NCBI RefSeq assembly: GCF_002871935.1
Contig: NZ_PNHQ01000012.1
Span: 4,114 to 68,113 of the forward strand
DNA: 64,000 nt
Direction of reading: 5' to 3'
Origin: Aerococcus viridans
Lineage (GTDB): Bacteria; Bacillota; Bacilli; Lactobacillales; Aerococcaceae
Shown here: in pieces, positions 46,839 through 56,121 of the stretch
Layout of the letters: each line of letters opens with the position of its first letter
How positions within the stretch are numbered: position 1 is the first letter of the stretch
Made by a program: the position numbers and the translations under genes
Notes under the pieces: generated by a model
What the model was told of the DNA's origin: nothing
What the model saw: only the letters and a program-made list of their open reading frames with translations
Database searches by the model: none

Positions 46839-47060
46839 TTACTTCATGAAAAATCGTAACCAAGCACGTAAATCCACTTGTCCATCAAAGTATGCACCTA
46901 CCACAAAGCCGATTGCTGCGATAATGAAGACCAGTAAAGCAGTCCCAAAACTAAAGACTACCCAAAGCAGTGCAAAAATAAAGGCTGATAATAAGCCGAT
47001 AATCCGCCCTTTATATTGGCGCCAAATCGCACGTTCTTCTTGTTTGTTTCGTTCTGACAT
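46839..47060 (-). CDS. DUF2273 small membrane protein
   Basis: 73 residues with two hydrophobic spans (IIGLLSAFIFALLWVVFSFG and ALLVFIIAAIGFVVGAYFDG). Such proteins sit between amaP and asp23 in many Firmicutes; the role is unknown, perhaps part of the Asp23 membrane complex. AGGAGGG ribosome site, 14 bp after amaP. Confidence 0.88.
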   Translation of the reverse strand: MSERNKQEERAIWRQYKGRIIGLLSAFIFALLWVVFSFGTALLVFIIAAIGFVVGAYFDGQVDLRAWLRFFMK

Positions 47061-47074
47061 ATTATCCCTCCTCC

Positions 47075-47653
47075 TTATTGCACACGTGGTATCGCTTTTT
47101 GTTTCGCTTGTTTTTCAGCAACTACGACACTGCGGTCAATTTGATTGACTTTTACATTGACATCTTCTACGGGAATGCCCAATGAAACAGAGACAGTATC
47201 ACGAACACGTTCTTGTACCCGACTAGCTAGATCAATCACATTCGCCGCTTCTTCTACCTGAAAGACAACTTTCACTTTGGTATCTTCTGGTCGTTTACCG
47301 AAACGTACCTTGGCTTCAGGAAATCTTACCCCTGCTACCCGTTGACTAGCACGAACTGCTGTATCTTCAACAGAGTGCTTGGTAAAACTTAACACACCAG
47401 CATCTGTTTTCACTTCTAAGTGGTCACGTTTCGCAGGTGCCACAACAGCTTGCAGAAAAACAACTAATACAACTAAAGCTACAAAGGCTAAACCAGCTAT
47501 CATAGCCCATTGACCATAAGTATTGCCTAATATAGTATCTTTTACGAAAGGTGTTAGGTATTGAATTGGGTAAAATAGCGCAATGGCAAATAATAAAGTA
47601 ACCAAGCCGAATAAGGTTAAGATAATTTGTAGAAACCTTCTAAAACCACCCAT
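47075..47653 (-). CDS. amaP: Alkaline shock response membrane anchor protein AmaP
   Basis: 192 residues. Two N-terminal membrane spans (FLQIILTLFGLVTLLFAIALF and AMIAGLAFVALVVLVVFLQAV), then a cytoplasmic part related to Asp23 (ASRVQERVRDTVSVSLGIPVEDVNVKV). AmaP anchors Asp23 to the membrane. The ATG at 47653 lies after AGGAGGGATC; a start 27 bases earlier has no such site. First gene of the three-gene operon. Confidence 0.9.
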   Translation of the reverse strand: MGGFRRFLQIILTLFGLVTLLFAIALFYPIQYLTPFVKDTILGNTYGQWAMIAGLAFVALVVLVVFLQAVVAPAKRDHLEVKTDAGVLSFTKHSVEDTAVRASQRVAGVRFPEAKVRFGKRPEDTKVKVVFQVEEAANVIDLASRVQERVRDTVSVSLGIPVEDVNVKVNQIDRSVVVAEKQAKQKAIPRVQ

Positions 47654-47800
47654 CAGATCCCTCCTAATTTGTTTATACACTATAGATGATTATCTATAGA
47701 TTACAATAAAAGTTATGACAATTCAAATAATTCGCACGATAATTCGAATACGAAACAAAAGCTTTTCTATGTCTAATTAAAGAGGTTATATGATATAAAA

Positions 47801-47971
47801 ATGAGGCTGGGACAAAACAAGTCTCAGCCTCTCTTTGCTATATAAGAATGTTTATCATCGAGTTTCAAAAGTCAGCATGTCCGCGATACTTCCCAAAATG
47901 CGCCAATAACATGTCGTTATTATTCGGCTTTTGGTACAGTGCGTCCTTCTAAACGACTTTTGTCTCACCTG
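47801..47971 (-). repeat. 3' nested-palindrome element, terminator type, copy 4
   Basis: Minus orientation, left end about 10 bp after the tcyP stop codon. It has the GAGGCTGGGACA/GTCTCAGCCTC hairpin and the CTTTGCTATATAAGAA spacer shared with copies 2 and 3. Confidence 0.88.
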
Positions 47972-47980
47972 CTTTTTTAA

Positions 47981-49360
47981 TTAATTCACTTCGATTTGTG
48001 CTTCTGGGTTATTGAAAATTTCTTCATTTAGGGTACCTAAACGTTTTGAAGTTACAACACCCGCTAATATAGAATCATTTACATTTAAGGCTGTACGACC
48101 CATATCAACGATAGGTTCAATAGATACCATTAATCCAATGATTTCTACTGGTAAACCTAACGTACCAAATACGATTAACGATGCGAATGTTGCACCACCT
48201 CCGACACCGGCTACACCAAATGATGAAATAATCACTGTACCAATAATGGTTAACCAAACCATTGGATCAGATAAATCCATACCAACTGTTGGCGCAACGA
48301 TTGCTACTAGCATTGTTGGGTAGATACCTGCACAACCATTTTGTCCAATAGATAAACCAAAAGTACCCGCGAAGTTAGCTGTTGCATCTTCAACACCTAA
48401 GGCTTCCGTTTGGGTTTGGATATTCATTGGTAATGCCCCACCACTTGAACGTGAGGTAAAGGCAAATCCTAATACACTAGAAGCTTTCTTGAAATAGTTG
48501 ATTGGGTTTACCTTGAACCCTGCTAAAATCACTGCGTGGATTGCAAACATGATAATCATCGCTACATAAGCTGCGATGACGAATGTAGCCATGTTTAACA
48601 AGGCTTGGAAGCTTGATGATGCCATAGCTTTAACCATTAAGGCGAAGATACCATAAGGCGCCATTCTTAATACTAATGTCACGATGCGTGAGACAATAGC
48701 ATCTAACATATCAATCATTTTCTTAAAATAAGAAGCTTCTTCTGGATGCTTTCTAGCGATACCTAGATAAGCCACGCCAACGATAGCTGAGAAGATGACT
48801 ACTGCGATATTACTTGATTGACGTAATCCCGCTAGGTCTTCAAAGATATTAGTTGGAATAAAGGACAGAATTTGTTGTGGTAAGGTTGTATCAGCAATTT
48901 CCGCTTGACGCTCTTGGATATAAGCGATTCTAGCTGTTTCAGCTGCCCCCTGGGTAAATTCTGCACCATCTAAGTTGAATAACAAGGCAGTTGATAAACC
49001 GATAAAGGAAGCAATTGCTACCGTAACAATTAGAACAGATAGGACATTGAAACCAATTTTGCCCAAATTCTGTTCCCCTTCAACACGTGTAAAAGCACGG
49101 ACTAGTGACACAAAAATTAAAGGTACAACCAGCATTTGTAGGAAGGATACGTATCCATTCCCAACGATGTTGACCCAATCTAAAATTGTTGTGGTTGTAC
49201 TTGAATCGGAACCAAAAAGTAATTGCATAATAATACCAAAAACAATCCCGATGCCTAATCCGATAAAGACACGATTTGAATATTTCACGTGTTTCCCTGC
49301 TAAACGGTTTAAGAATAACAATACAAGTACAAAAATAGCTAAAGTAATAATGACTGCCAT
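47981..49360 (-). CDS. tcyP: L-cystine uptake protein, TcyP-like (dicarboxylate/cation symporter family)
   Basis: 459 residues with about 9 spans and the symporter hairpins: FTSRSSGGALPMNIQT (serine-rich), then FGVAGVGGGATFASLIVFGTLG. The N-terminal stretch RVFIGLGIGIVFGIIMQLLFG matches TcyP. It takes up cystine. It is the last gene after the PLP lyase and LysR genes, which supports a role in sulfur amino acid supply. Confidence 0.92.
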   Translation of the reverse strand: MAVIITLAIFVLVLLFLNRLAGKHVKYSNRVFIGLGIGIVFGIIMQLLFGSDSSTTTTILDWVNIVGNGYVSFLQMLVVPLIFVSLVRAFTRVEGEQNLGKIGFNVLSVLIVTVAIASFIGLSTALLFNLDGAEFTQGAAETARIAYIQERQAEIADTTLPQQILSFIPTNIFEDLAGLRQSSNIAVVIFSAIVGVAYLGIARKHPEEASYFKKMIDMLDAIVSRIVTLVLRMAPYGIFALMVKAMASSSFQALLNMATFVIAAYVAMIIMFAIHAVILAGFKVNPINYFKKASSVLGFAFTSRSSGGALPMNIQTQTEALGVEDATANFAGTFGLSIGQNGCAGIYPTMLVAIVAPTVGMDLSDPMVWLTIIGTVIISSFGVAGVGGGATFASLIVFGTLGLPVEIIGLMVSIEPIVDMGRTALNVNDSILAGVVTSKRLGTLNEEIFNNPEAQIEVN

Positions 49361-49402
49361 TTATTGTCTTCCTCCTAAATTTTGATAAAGATATTGTGTT
49401 GG

Positions 49403-50326
49403 TTATTGACCAACAGATCCAATCACGTCGCTTAACTGGTCATTCAAAATGCCAATGAATCGTTCAGCTTCACTAGAAAGTTTACGGTATTTATTTTGAA
49501 TATAAATAATATGGTTCTCTTCAACATCTGTAATAGGAATTGTGGTCATCATATTGCGAAATGGCGAAGTTAAAATACCTGTACCCACTAGGATAGCATC
49601 GGTTTTTACTAAGACATTAATCGAAGTTGCCCGGTCGCTAACGTAAATGGTTGATTGTGTAGAGTCCTCTCCCAAGTCCAACGCCTCCTCAGTTAATTGG
49701 GCTGAGGAACCTTGTGTCTGTTCGAAGGTAACAGATGGATAGGCCAGCAACTCTGCTTGGGTTAGGCTTTCTCTACCTGCTAAGGGATGTTGTTTACCAA
49801 CAAAAACATGGGGTTGAAAGGCCCCAATCTCTGTATAGCTCAACTCATTGTGGTTTAGGTATTGCTTAATGACCTTTTGATTATAAGCATTCATGTATAA
49901 AATGCCAATTTCAGAATAAGCATTTTTCACATTTTCCATGACATCAGTTGTTGAGGTTTCTAATAAACGATAATGGTGGGCGCGATCTTCATCATTCGCA
50001 ACTAATACCGCAAAAGCTTCTGATACAAAGTCATAGTGCTGACTAGATACAGAAAACAGTTTTTTTCGGTCGGCATCTAAATAACGATTCTCCATCACCG
50101 ACACCTGCGACAAGACATCGCGGGCATAAGATAAGAATTCGCTACCCTCTTCAGTAATGAAAATACCGCGTTTTGTACGTTCGAAGATTTGTAGATCATA
50201 CATTTCTTCTAACTCACGAATGGCTGTTGATAAAGAAGATTGCGCCATGAACAGCCGTCTCGCTGCCTCACGAAATGATCCGCTATCAGCGACAACAACA
50301 GCATATTTTAGTTTTTGAAAGTTCAT
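49403..50326 (-). CDS. LysR-family regulator, probably of sulfur amino acid genes
   Basis: 307 residues: N-terminal winged HTH (SGSFREAARRLFMAQSSLSTAIRELEEM) and a LysR co-inducer domain. Placed between the cystathionine enzyme gene and tcyP in the same direction, it resembles CysB/CmbR/YtlI-type regulators that answer to O-acetylserine or cysteine levels. The effector is inferred from neighbours only. Confidence 0.88.
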   Translation of the reverse strand: MNFQKLKYAVVVADSGSFREAARRLFMAQSSLSTAIRELEEMYDLQIFERTKRGIFITEEGSEFLSYARDVLSQVSVMENRYLDADRKKLFSVSSQHYDFVSEAFAVLVANDEDRAHHYRLLETSTTDVMENVKNAYSEIGILYMNAYNQKVIKQYLNHNELSYTEIGAFQPHVFVGKQHPLAGRESLTQAELLAYPSVTFEQTQGSSAQLTEEALDLGEDSTQSTIYVSDRATSINVLVKTDAILVGTGILTSPFRNMMTTIPITDVEENHIIYIQNKYRKLSSEAERFIGILNDQLSDVIGSVGQ

Positions 50327-50427
50327 GGCTTTCCATCCTTCCCTTGTGAACTACTACACTCACAATTCCCTATATTACACTAATCAAATTCGTTTTTCAC
50401 TATTACTGCTCACAGGCAACAGCTTTT

Positions 50428-51528
50428 TTAGACGCTAAATGCTTGTTTAATATCGGCCACTAAATCATCACTATTTTCAATCCCAGTTGAGATCCGTAAA
50501 ACCTTATCAGTTAGACCATACTGTGCTCGTAATTCAGTTGGAATATCCGCATGCGTTTGTGTTTCTGGATAAGTAATTAAACTCTCAACACCACCTAAAC
50601 TCTCTGCAAAAGTAAAAATCTTTAAGCTATTTAAAGCATCTCGGATAATGCTTGCATCTTTCACTGCGAATGTTACCATACCACCACGTCCAGAATAATA
50701 AACCTGCTCAATTGTAGGATGTTCCTGTAACGCTGCCACTATAGCTTTGGCATTTTTTTCATGTTGTTGCAAGCGAACCGCTAACGTTTTTAGCCCACGG
50801 ATGATCAACCAACAGGCAAAGGGATCTAAAGTTGCCCCAGTTGTATTTAATTGGAAGGCTAATTTTTCATTGATTTCTTGACCTTTACTCGCAACTAAAC
50901 CACCTAACACATCATTATGGCCCCCAATATATTTGGTTGCTGAATGAAGCACAACGTCCGCACCTTCTTCTAGTGGTCGTTGAATAATAGGCGTGTAGAA
51001 AGTATTGTCTACCACCACAATAGCACCTACTGCATGTGCGCGTTTAGAAATTTCTGCAATATCAAATTCCACCATCATAGGATTGGTAGGCGTTTCGATG
51101 AAGACTAATTGAGGTCCTTTTTCAATCTCTGTATACACTTCATCCTCTGTTAAACAGTAAGTAAAGTTGTAGAAACCTTTCTCCTCCATATGATGAAAGT
51201 AACGATATGAACCCCCATATAAATCTTGTAGCGTAACCACTGTATCTCCATGCGATAATAACCCTTCAATGACTAGCTGAATCGCTGCCATACCTGATGA
51301 AGTGGCGAATCCTTGTTCCCCATTCTCCAAAACGGCAATTGCTTCTTGCAAGACGTCACGAGTTGGATTGGCTGTACGCGTATAGTCGTATCCGGTTGAT
51401 TCCCCTAAACCAGGGTGTTTATATGCCGTTGAAAAATATAGAGGCGTATTAATCGCACCATAAAGTTTGTCACTACGGTTACCAATTTGAGCTAGCAAAG
51501 TTTCAATATGTCGTTTCGTCATTATCAT
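50428..51528 (-). CDS. Cystathionine gamma-synthase/lyase family PLP enzyme
   Basis: Trans-sulfuration enzyme. The PLP lysine is in HSATKYIGGHNDVLGG; other marks are GYDYTRTANPTRDVLQEA and ATSSGMAAIQLV. Whether it is MetB-like (gamma-synthase), MccB-like (gamma-lyase) or MetC-like cannot be settled by eye. Start chosen at 51528 (MIMTKRHIETLL), with AGAAGG about 10 bases ahead; 51522 is equally possible. First gene of a group with the LysR regulator and tcyP. Confidence 0.88.
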   Translation of the reverse strand: MIMTKRHIETLLAQIGNRSDKLYGAINTPLYFSTAYKHPGLGESTGYDYTRTANPTRDVLQEAIAVLENGEQGFATSSGMAAIQLVIEGLLSHGDTVVTLQDLYGGSYRYFHHMEEKGFYNFTYCLTEDEVYTEIEKGPQLVFIETPTNPMMVEFDIAEISKRAHAVGAIVVVDNTFYTPIIQRPLEEGADVVLHSATKYIGGHNDVLGGLVASKGQEINEKLAFQLNTTGATLDPFACWLIIRGLKTLAVRLQQHEKNAKAIVAALQEHPTIEQVYYSGRGGMVTFAVKDASIIRDALNSLKIFTFAESLGGVESLITYPETQTHADIPTELRAQYGLTDKVLRISTGIENSDDLVADIKQAFSV

Positions 51529-51626
51529 TACCGTCCTTCTATTAAAATTCAATTAAATTCCGTCATCGCTTTTCCCAATCATAACATGGTTTCAATGATT
51601 AAAATTTATGAATATGTGAACGGTAT

Positions 51627-51645
51627 TGTTCGCTATTAACGAACA
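51627..51645 (-). promoter_or_regulatory. Candidate operator before the cystathionine enzyme gene
   Basis: TGTTCG-N7-CGAACA, a perfect 6-bp dyad about 100 bp upstream of the start, in a region with further AT-rich direct repeats. It may bind the LysR regulator encoded next door; LysR sites are usually T-N11-A, and this is T-N11-A-like only in its inner part. Confidence 0.35.
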
Positions 51646-51734
51646 CACTAATAACAAATATTCGCCATCTTCTCCAGAGAAAAAGGGCCATCAACGATTA
51701 AGCTGATAGCCCTTTTCCCAACATCATTATTGAC

Positions 51735-52604
51735 CTATTTAAAATCTACATAAACTGTTACACCATTGGCATCTATCGCTGTCACATGGTTTACATCCTC
51801 ATCAACTACTCGTCCATTCGCTTTAAGTTTTGCTACTATATTGTTGTACAATTCTTCATTATGGTAAGTTAGTGTGTAAGCTGCTAAACCAGTTTGATCT
51901 TCAGCATAAGGTGCCATTGATTCCGCCCCCCAAGCATTCACAGCAATGTGGTGGTGGTAGTCAGAATAAGAAGTGAAATGAACGTTGTTTTTAAAGCCCA
52001 TTTGTTCTTCTAAGATCATTTCATCAGATAAGAAACCAAAGAACTCTTCTACTTTGTCTGATGACAAGTGTAAGTGCCCAATGATAGTACCTTCTGCAAG
52101 TAATGGTTGTGGTTCATCAGAGGAACGACTCGCTAATACCCCTTCTGCGTCCATTGGTTCAGTAACATCAGTTATCCCACCATCTGGACCATGTGTCCAT
52201 TGGTCAGCAGTACGGTCAGCATAAATTTCAATACCATTATCTTCAGGATCTTGTAGATATAAAGCTTCTGAATATGAGTGATCTGAAGCACCGTATAGTT
52301 GTGTTTTATTTAATAGCATGCGGTATAACACATCACCTAAAGCTGCACGAGTAGGTAACAACCAAGCTGTGTGGTATAAACCATTTTTAGGTCCAGTGAT
52401 TAATTTATAATCTGCTTTCCCATCTAAAATTAATTGTGGTGCATCTTGTCCCTTAAAACCTAATTCAACAATTCCTGCAGTTTCCTCATCTTTTAGTATT
52501 TCTAAACCAATAACCTCATTATAGTAGCGTTTCATTTTATTCAAATCTTTTACTCGGTAAGTTACCGTTGAAATGGTAACATCTTTAAAAAATTGTTTTT
52601 CCAT
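51735..52604 (-). CDS. VOC-family dioxygenase-like protein (CatE-like)
   Basis: 289 residues with two VOC modules, starting with VTYRVKDLNKMKRYYNEVIG and later GTIIGHLHLSSDKVEEF. Metal ligands of an extradiol dioxygenase type can be placed at LYHTAW, HLHLSS and the C-terminal DANGVTVYVDF region, where the usual final Glu of such enzymes is less clear. B. subtilis CatE (catechol 2,3-dioxygenase) and YwkD-type proteins are relatives; role in quinone or aldehyde detoxification is inferred. Confidence 0.8.
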   Translation of the reverse strand: MEKQFFKDVTISTVTYRVKDLNKMKRYYNEVIGLEILKDEETAGIVELGFKGQDAPQLILDGKADYKLITGPKNGLYHTAWLLPTRAALGDVLYRMLLNKTQLYGASDHSYSEALYLQDPEDNGIEIYADRTADQWTHGPDGGITDVTEPMDAEGVLASRSSDEPQPLLAEGTIIGHLHLSSDKVEEFFGFLSDEMILEEQMGFKNNVHFTSYSDYHHHIAVNAWGAESMAPYAEDQTGLAAYTLTYHNEELYNNIVAKLKANGRVVDEDVNHVTAIDANGVTVYVDFK

Positions 52605-52880
52605 TGTTATTTTCCACCTTTTTAGTTATTCATATACGGATTGAATATTTTTTCACTTTTTCACAACTTACTTTAACTTTTTATATGCTTACTAAAAGTA
52701 AGCCTAAAAATAGTATACTTTATCTTTTAACAAAGGTAAACACCTTTACTTCATTCTACAACTATTTTTATTTTTTTTGGTTATCCAAATAAAAAACCGA
52801 AAACTTTGCTAATCACAATGAAAAGCGATACCAAATGATTTATAATGAAATGGAATGATTGGAGAAATGGAGGAATAGAT

Positions 52881-53693
52881 ATGTTTGAATGGTTTGCAAG
52901 TGCTAACCCTGTATTACAAGCAACACTAGCTGGTGTCTTCACTTAGTTAATGACAACTTTAGGGTCAGCTTTAGTATTTTTCTTTAATGAAATTAACCGC
53001 CGTGTATTAGACATTATGAACGGTTTTGCTGCAGGGGTGATGATTGCAGCAAGCTTTTGGTCCTTGTTAGCACCATCCATTAGCTTTGCCGAGGAAGCTG
53101 GTTGGGGACGACTTGCCTTTATACCCGCATTAATTGGTTTTATTGTTGGTGGCTTATTCTTACGCCTAATCGATTACATCACCCCACATTTACATATGGG
53201 AAAGAATAAGATGGACGCTGAAGGGCCTAAAACTAAATTACCTGCAACCACTTTGCTCTTTTTAGCAGTGACAATCCACAACTTTCCCGAAGGTTTATCT
53301 GTTGGGGTAGCGTACGGTGCAAATGAATTTAATGCAGCTAGTCTCGCCTCTGCTTTAGTCTTAACAATGGGGATTGGTCTACAAAACTTCCCTGAAGGTG
53401 CAGCTTTGTCAATGCCTATCCGCGCTGAAGGGGCTAGCAAATGGCATGCTTTCCAATTAGGTCAAGCATCTGCCTTAGTTGAAATCGTTGGTGCAGCTCT
53501 AGGTGCCTTACTAGTCTCCCAAGTGACGATAATCTTACCGTATGCCCTAGCTTTTGCAGCTGGCGCTATGATATTCGTTTGTGTGGAGCAACTCATTCCT
53601 GAATCACAATCACACGGTAATTCAGACATCGCTACCATATCCTTACTGGTTGGTTTTGGTGTCATGATGACACTAGATGTCGCTTTAGGTTAG
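52881..53693 (+). pseudogene. ZIP-family metal (zinc) transporter gene with an in-frame amber codon
   Basis: An ATG at 52881 with a perfect AATGGAGGA site starts MFEWFASANPVLQATLAGVF-T, then TAG at 52944-52946, and the same frame continues as a full GufA/ZupT-type ZIP protein. The motifs HNFPEGLSVGVAYG and QNFPEGAALS carry the metal-site residues. In relatives I recall, this place is Trp (TGG), so one base change explains the stop. Restart at ATG 52950 is possible but has no ribosome site and would lose most of the first membrane span. The ~270-codon total equals the family norm. It is probably inactive, unless the stop is suppressed or a sequencing error. Confidence 0.82.
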
Positions 53694-53707
53694 AAAAACT
53701 AACCATT

Positions 53708-53757
53708 ATAAAAGTCATCACTCCCTTTACTGATCAGTGAAGGGAGTGATGACTTTT
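53708..53757. terminator. Bidirectional terminator
   Basis: AAAAGTCATCACTCCCTT and its exact complement around TACTGATCAGTG, serving the ZIP gene (+) and the LDH-family gene (-). Confidence 0.92.
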
Positions 53758-53795
53758 TCTTTATCTTCATTACTCAATGATTACTTTATATATGC

Positions 53796-54779
53796 TTAAA
53801 ATTTTACATCTGCATCCTGCATCGCTTTTTGAATATAATCTACTGACTCTTGCAATTTCTTTTCTTCCCACGCATTTAAACTAACTGGTAGTCGTTTTTC
53901 AACACCATTTATACCAATAATACATGGCATAGAAAATGCTACATTTCCGTTATAACCGTATTCTCCACGTAAAGTAGTACATGCAGGATAGACACTACGT
54001 TCGTCAAGAACAACAGCCTTAGCCATGGTCACAGCTGCTTGCGCAACTCCTGCATTCGTCCAACCTTTACCATTAAATACTTCATAAGCTGCAGAAATCA
54101 CATTTTTCATAATATCTTCAGGGCTTGATAGGTCAACTGCTGAATTGCGATCAAAATATTGGTCTAATTCACCGTAAGGTACGCCTTGGATATTCAACTT
54201 ACTTAATACTGGAAAGGCTGTTGCGCCGTGTTCACCCATCATATAACCCACAACCGATTTAGGGTCAACATCATAAGCATTGGCGAACACATTGCGTAAG
54301 CGAGCTGAATCAAGCATAGTTCCCGTACCAAAAATCTTACCTTCAGGATAGTCAAACTCATTTTCTGCAATGTATAAAATCGTATCTAATGGGTTAGTAA
54401 TCACAATGATAATAGCTTCTCTAGTATGTTCAACGATATTGCCCATTACATCACGAATCGTTTTTGAAGTGATTTTAGCTAATGTTGCACGGTCAGGCTC
54501 TGCGGTTGGATCATCGGGATCTGGTTTCATAGAATTTCCAGCTGCAATTATAATGACATCCGCATCATCCGTTTGCTCATACCCACCATGCGTTACTTTA
54601 ATATTGTTCATGTAAGTGAGCGCACGTGCTTGTTCTTGGTCAACTGCTTCACCACGTGCAATATTTTCATCGATATCAATCACACCAATTTCACCAAAAA
54701 CACCGGCTTTCATGGCATCTGCAAGTACGTATGAGCCTACATGGCCAACACCTACAACCACTAATTTATTTGTTTTCAT
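53796..54779 (-). CDS. L-lactate/2-hydroxyacid dehydrogenase family (HicDH-like)
   Basis: 327 residues of the LDH/MDH family. NAD motif VGVGHVGSYV, catalytic His in MMGEHGATAFP, and the Arg/Asp element GTMLDSARLR. The substrate loop after AAGN reads SMKPDPDDPTAEPDRATLAK, longer and different from the QKPGETR loop of ordinary LDH. This suggests a broader substrate such as 2-oxoisocaproate, as in L-2-hydroxyisocaproate dehydrogenase. GGAGGG ribosome site; single gene. Confidence 0.85.
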   Translation of the reverse strand: MKTNKLVVVGVGHVGSYVLADAMKAGVFGEIGVIDIDENIARGEAVDQEQARALTYMNNIKVTHGGYEQTDDADVIIIAAGNSMKPDPDDPTAEPDRATLAKITSKTIRDVMGNIVEHTREAIIIVITNPLDTILYIAENEFDYPEGKIFGTGTMLDSARLRNVFANAYDVDPKSVVGYMMGEHGATAFPVLSKLNIQGVPYGELDQYFDRNSAVDLSSPEDIMKNVISAAYEVFNGKGWTNAGVAQAAVTMAKAVVLDERSVYPACTTLRGEYGYNGNVAFSMPCIIGINGVEKRLPVSLNAWEEKKLQESVDYIQKAMQDADVKF

Positions 54780-54886
54780 ATGATCCCTCCATTATTTCTC
54801 ATTCAATTACATTAATTATAACCTACTTTGACGAATATTTAAGGGGAATGTGAGGAAATGATGAGAAAATATGGTGAATAAAAAAA

Positions 54887-54925
54887 GAAGCTGAGAAAAA
54901 TCATCACTCCCAGCTCCTCATGTTA
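54887..54925 (-). terminator. Terminator after the UspA pair
   Basis: Minus strand GAGCTGGGAG...CTCAGCTTC with TTTTTTT after it. Confidence 0.7.
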
Positions 54926-54980
54926 GTTGTCTCATTTTTTATCCTCAATCGCTCAAGTAAAGCGATCGCATTCAAAACCT

Positions 54981-55415
54981 TTATTTAATCACTAATACAT
55001 GTGATTTCATATTACGTACTACATATTCAGATACTGAACCCATCATGGCACGTTCAATTGCTCCCTTACCAGTTGCACCAACAACTACTAGGTCTGCCTT
55101 GATTTTTTCTGCGAATTCTACGATACCATATCTTGCATCTCCCTTAATAATTTCAAGAGACACATTCTCAAGACCAGCTTCTTTCGCTTCAGCTTCATAT
55201 GATTCTAAGACACTTAAAGCATCTTCCCGTAAGTCATTATATAATCGTGTAGAGGCATCCGGATTTCCGAGACGAACAAAGTCATCTAAAACATTCAACA
55301 ATACCAATTCAGAATTGTTACGTTTAGCAATGGATAATGCCTCTCTAAAAGCCCGGTATGAAGCATCTGAACCATCAACTGGAATTAAGATCTTGTTATA
55401 TGCTGTTACTGACAT
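54981..55415 (-). CDS. Universal stress protein, UspA family (1)
   Basis: 144 residues, single Usp domain: KILIPVDGSDASYRAF at the start and the nucleotide-binding signature GATGKGAIERAMMGSVSEYV near the end. ATP-binding type. It follows a second UspA gene by about 30 bp in the same direction, so the two are likely coexpressed and may form mixed dimers. Confidence 0.92.
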   Translation of the reverse strand: MSVTAYNKILIPVDGSDASYRAFREALSIAKRNNSELVLLNVLDDFVRLGNPDASTRLYNDLREDALSVLESYEAEAKEAGLENVSLEIIKGDARYGIVEFAEKIKADLVVVGATGKGAIERAMMGSVSEYVVRNMKSHVLVIK

Positions 55416-55446
55416 GATAAGCCCCCCTCTTGAGTAATTTAATATA

Positions 55447-55881
55447 TCATTTCACAACTAGTACTGGAATTTTAGATAGTCGCACTGTATTTTCAGCTAC
55501 AGACCCAACTAAAGCCCTTGTGACAGCACCTTTACCAGTTGCACCAATGACAACCAATTGGTAGTCACCTTCATTCGCAATTTTAGCTACTTCTCGTCTT
55601 GGGTTACCAAAAGAGGTAAAAGTATGAATATCATTAAAGTTACGAGCCTTTCCGTAATCTTCATATTTTTTTAAGGTTTCTAGGGTACGTTTTTTCATCT
55701 CGTTGATATCTGTTTCTGATACCCTTAAGTCACTAAATACATAGTCATCGGCAATTACTGATAGAACATCTATAGTGGCATTTGATCGCATGGCAATCTC
55801 AACTGCATCTCTAAAGGCTGCTTTACTATTTTCCGAGTCGTCCACTGGCACCAGTATACGTTGAATGTTATCAAGAATCAT
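55447..55881 (-). CDS. Universal stress protein, UspA family (2)
   Basis: 144 residues: RILVPVDDSENSKAAFRDAV and the signature GATGKGAVTRALVGSVAENT. ATG at 55881 chosen for its GGGAGG site; a longer start at 55926 lacks one. Diverged from its neighbour by roughly half the residues, so an old duplication. Confidence 0.92.
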   Translation of the reverse strand: MILDNIQRILVPVDDSENSKAAFRDAVEIAMRSNATIDVLSVIADDYVFSDLRVSETDINEMKKRTLETLKKYEDYGKARNFNDIHTFTSFGNPRREVAKIANEGDYQLVVIGATGKGAVTRALVGSVAENTVRLSKIPVLVVK

Positions 55882-56046
55882 TTTCGCTACCTCCCTTACT
55901 TTCTTTTCATTTAAAGTATAACACAAAAATGGAATCGCTTACAAAAATAAGGTCTTTTTCAAAATAAAAAAAAGTATTGAAAAATATTTTTGTGCAAAAA
56001 TGCTATAAACAAGGATAAAAGATAGTTTCGTAGTGAACCCAACAAA

Positions 56047-56085
56047 AATAAGTCAGCCTCAAAAATTTAGCGAAGGCTGACTTTT
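56047..56085 (-). terminator. Terminator after the M42 peptidase gene
   Basis: AAGTCAGCCTTCGC...GAGGCTGACTT then ATTTTTG on the minus strand. Confidence 0.85.
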
Positions 56086-56121
56086 CTTGATGCTTCATAT
56101 CTTTTTAAATTAGATTAAATA

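Noticed and set aside
52950-53693. Intact shorter ZIP transporter starting at 52950
   Set aside because: There is no ribosome site there, and a perfect site and start lie upstream in the same frame; the simplest reading is a nonsense mutation.
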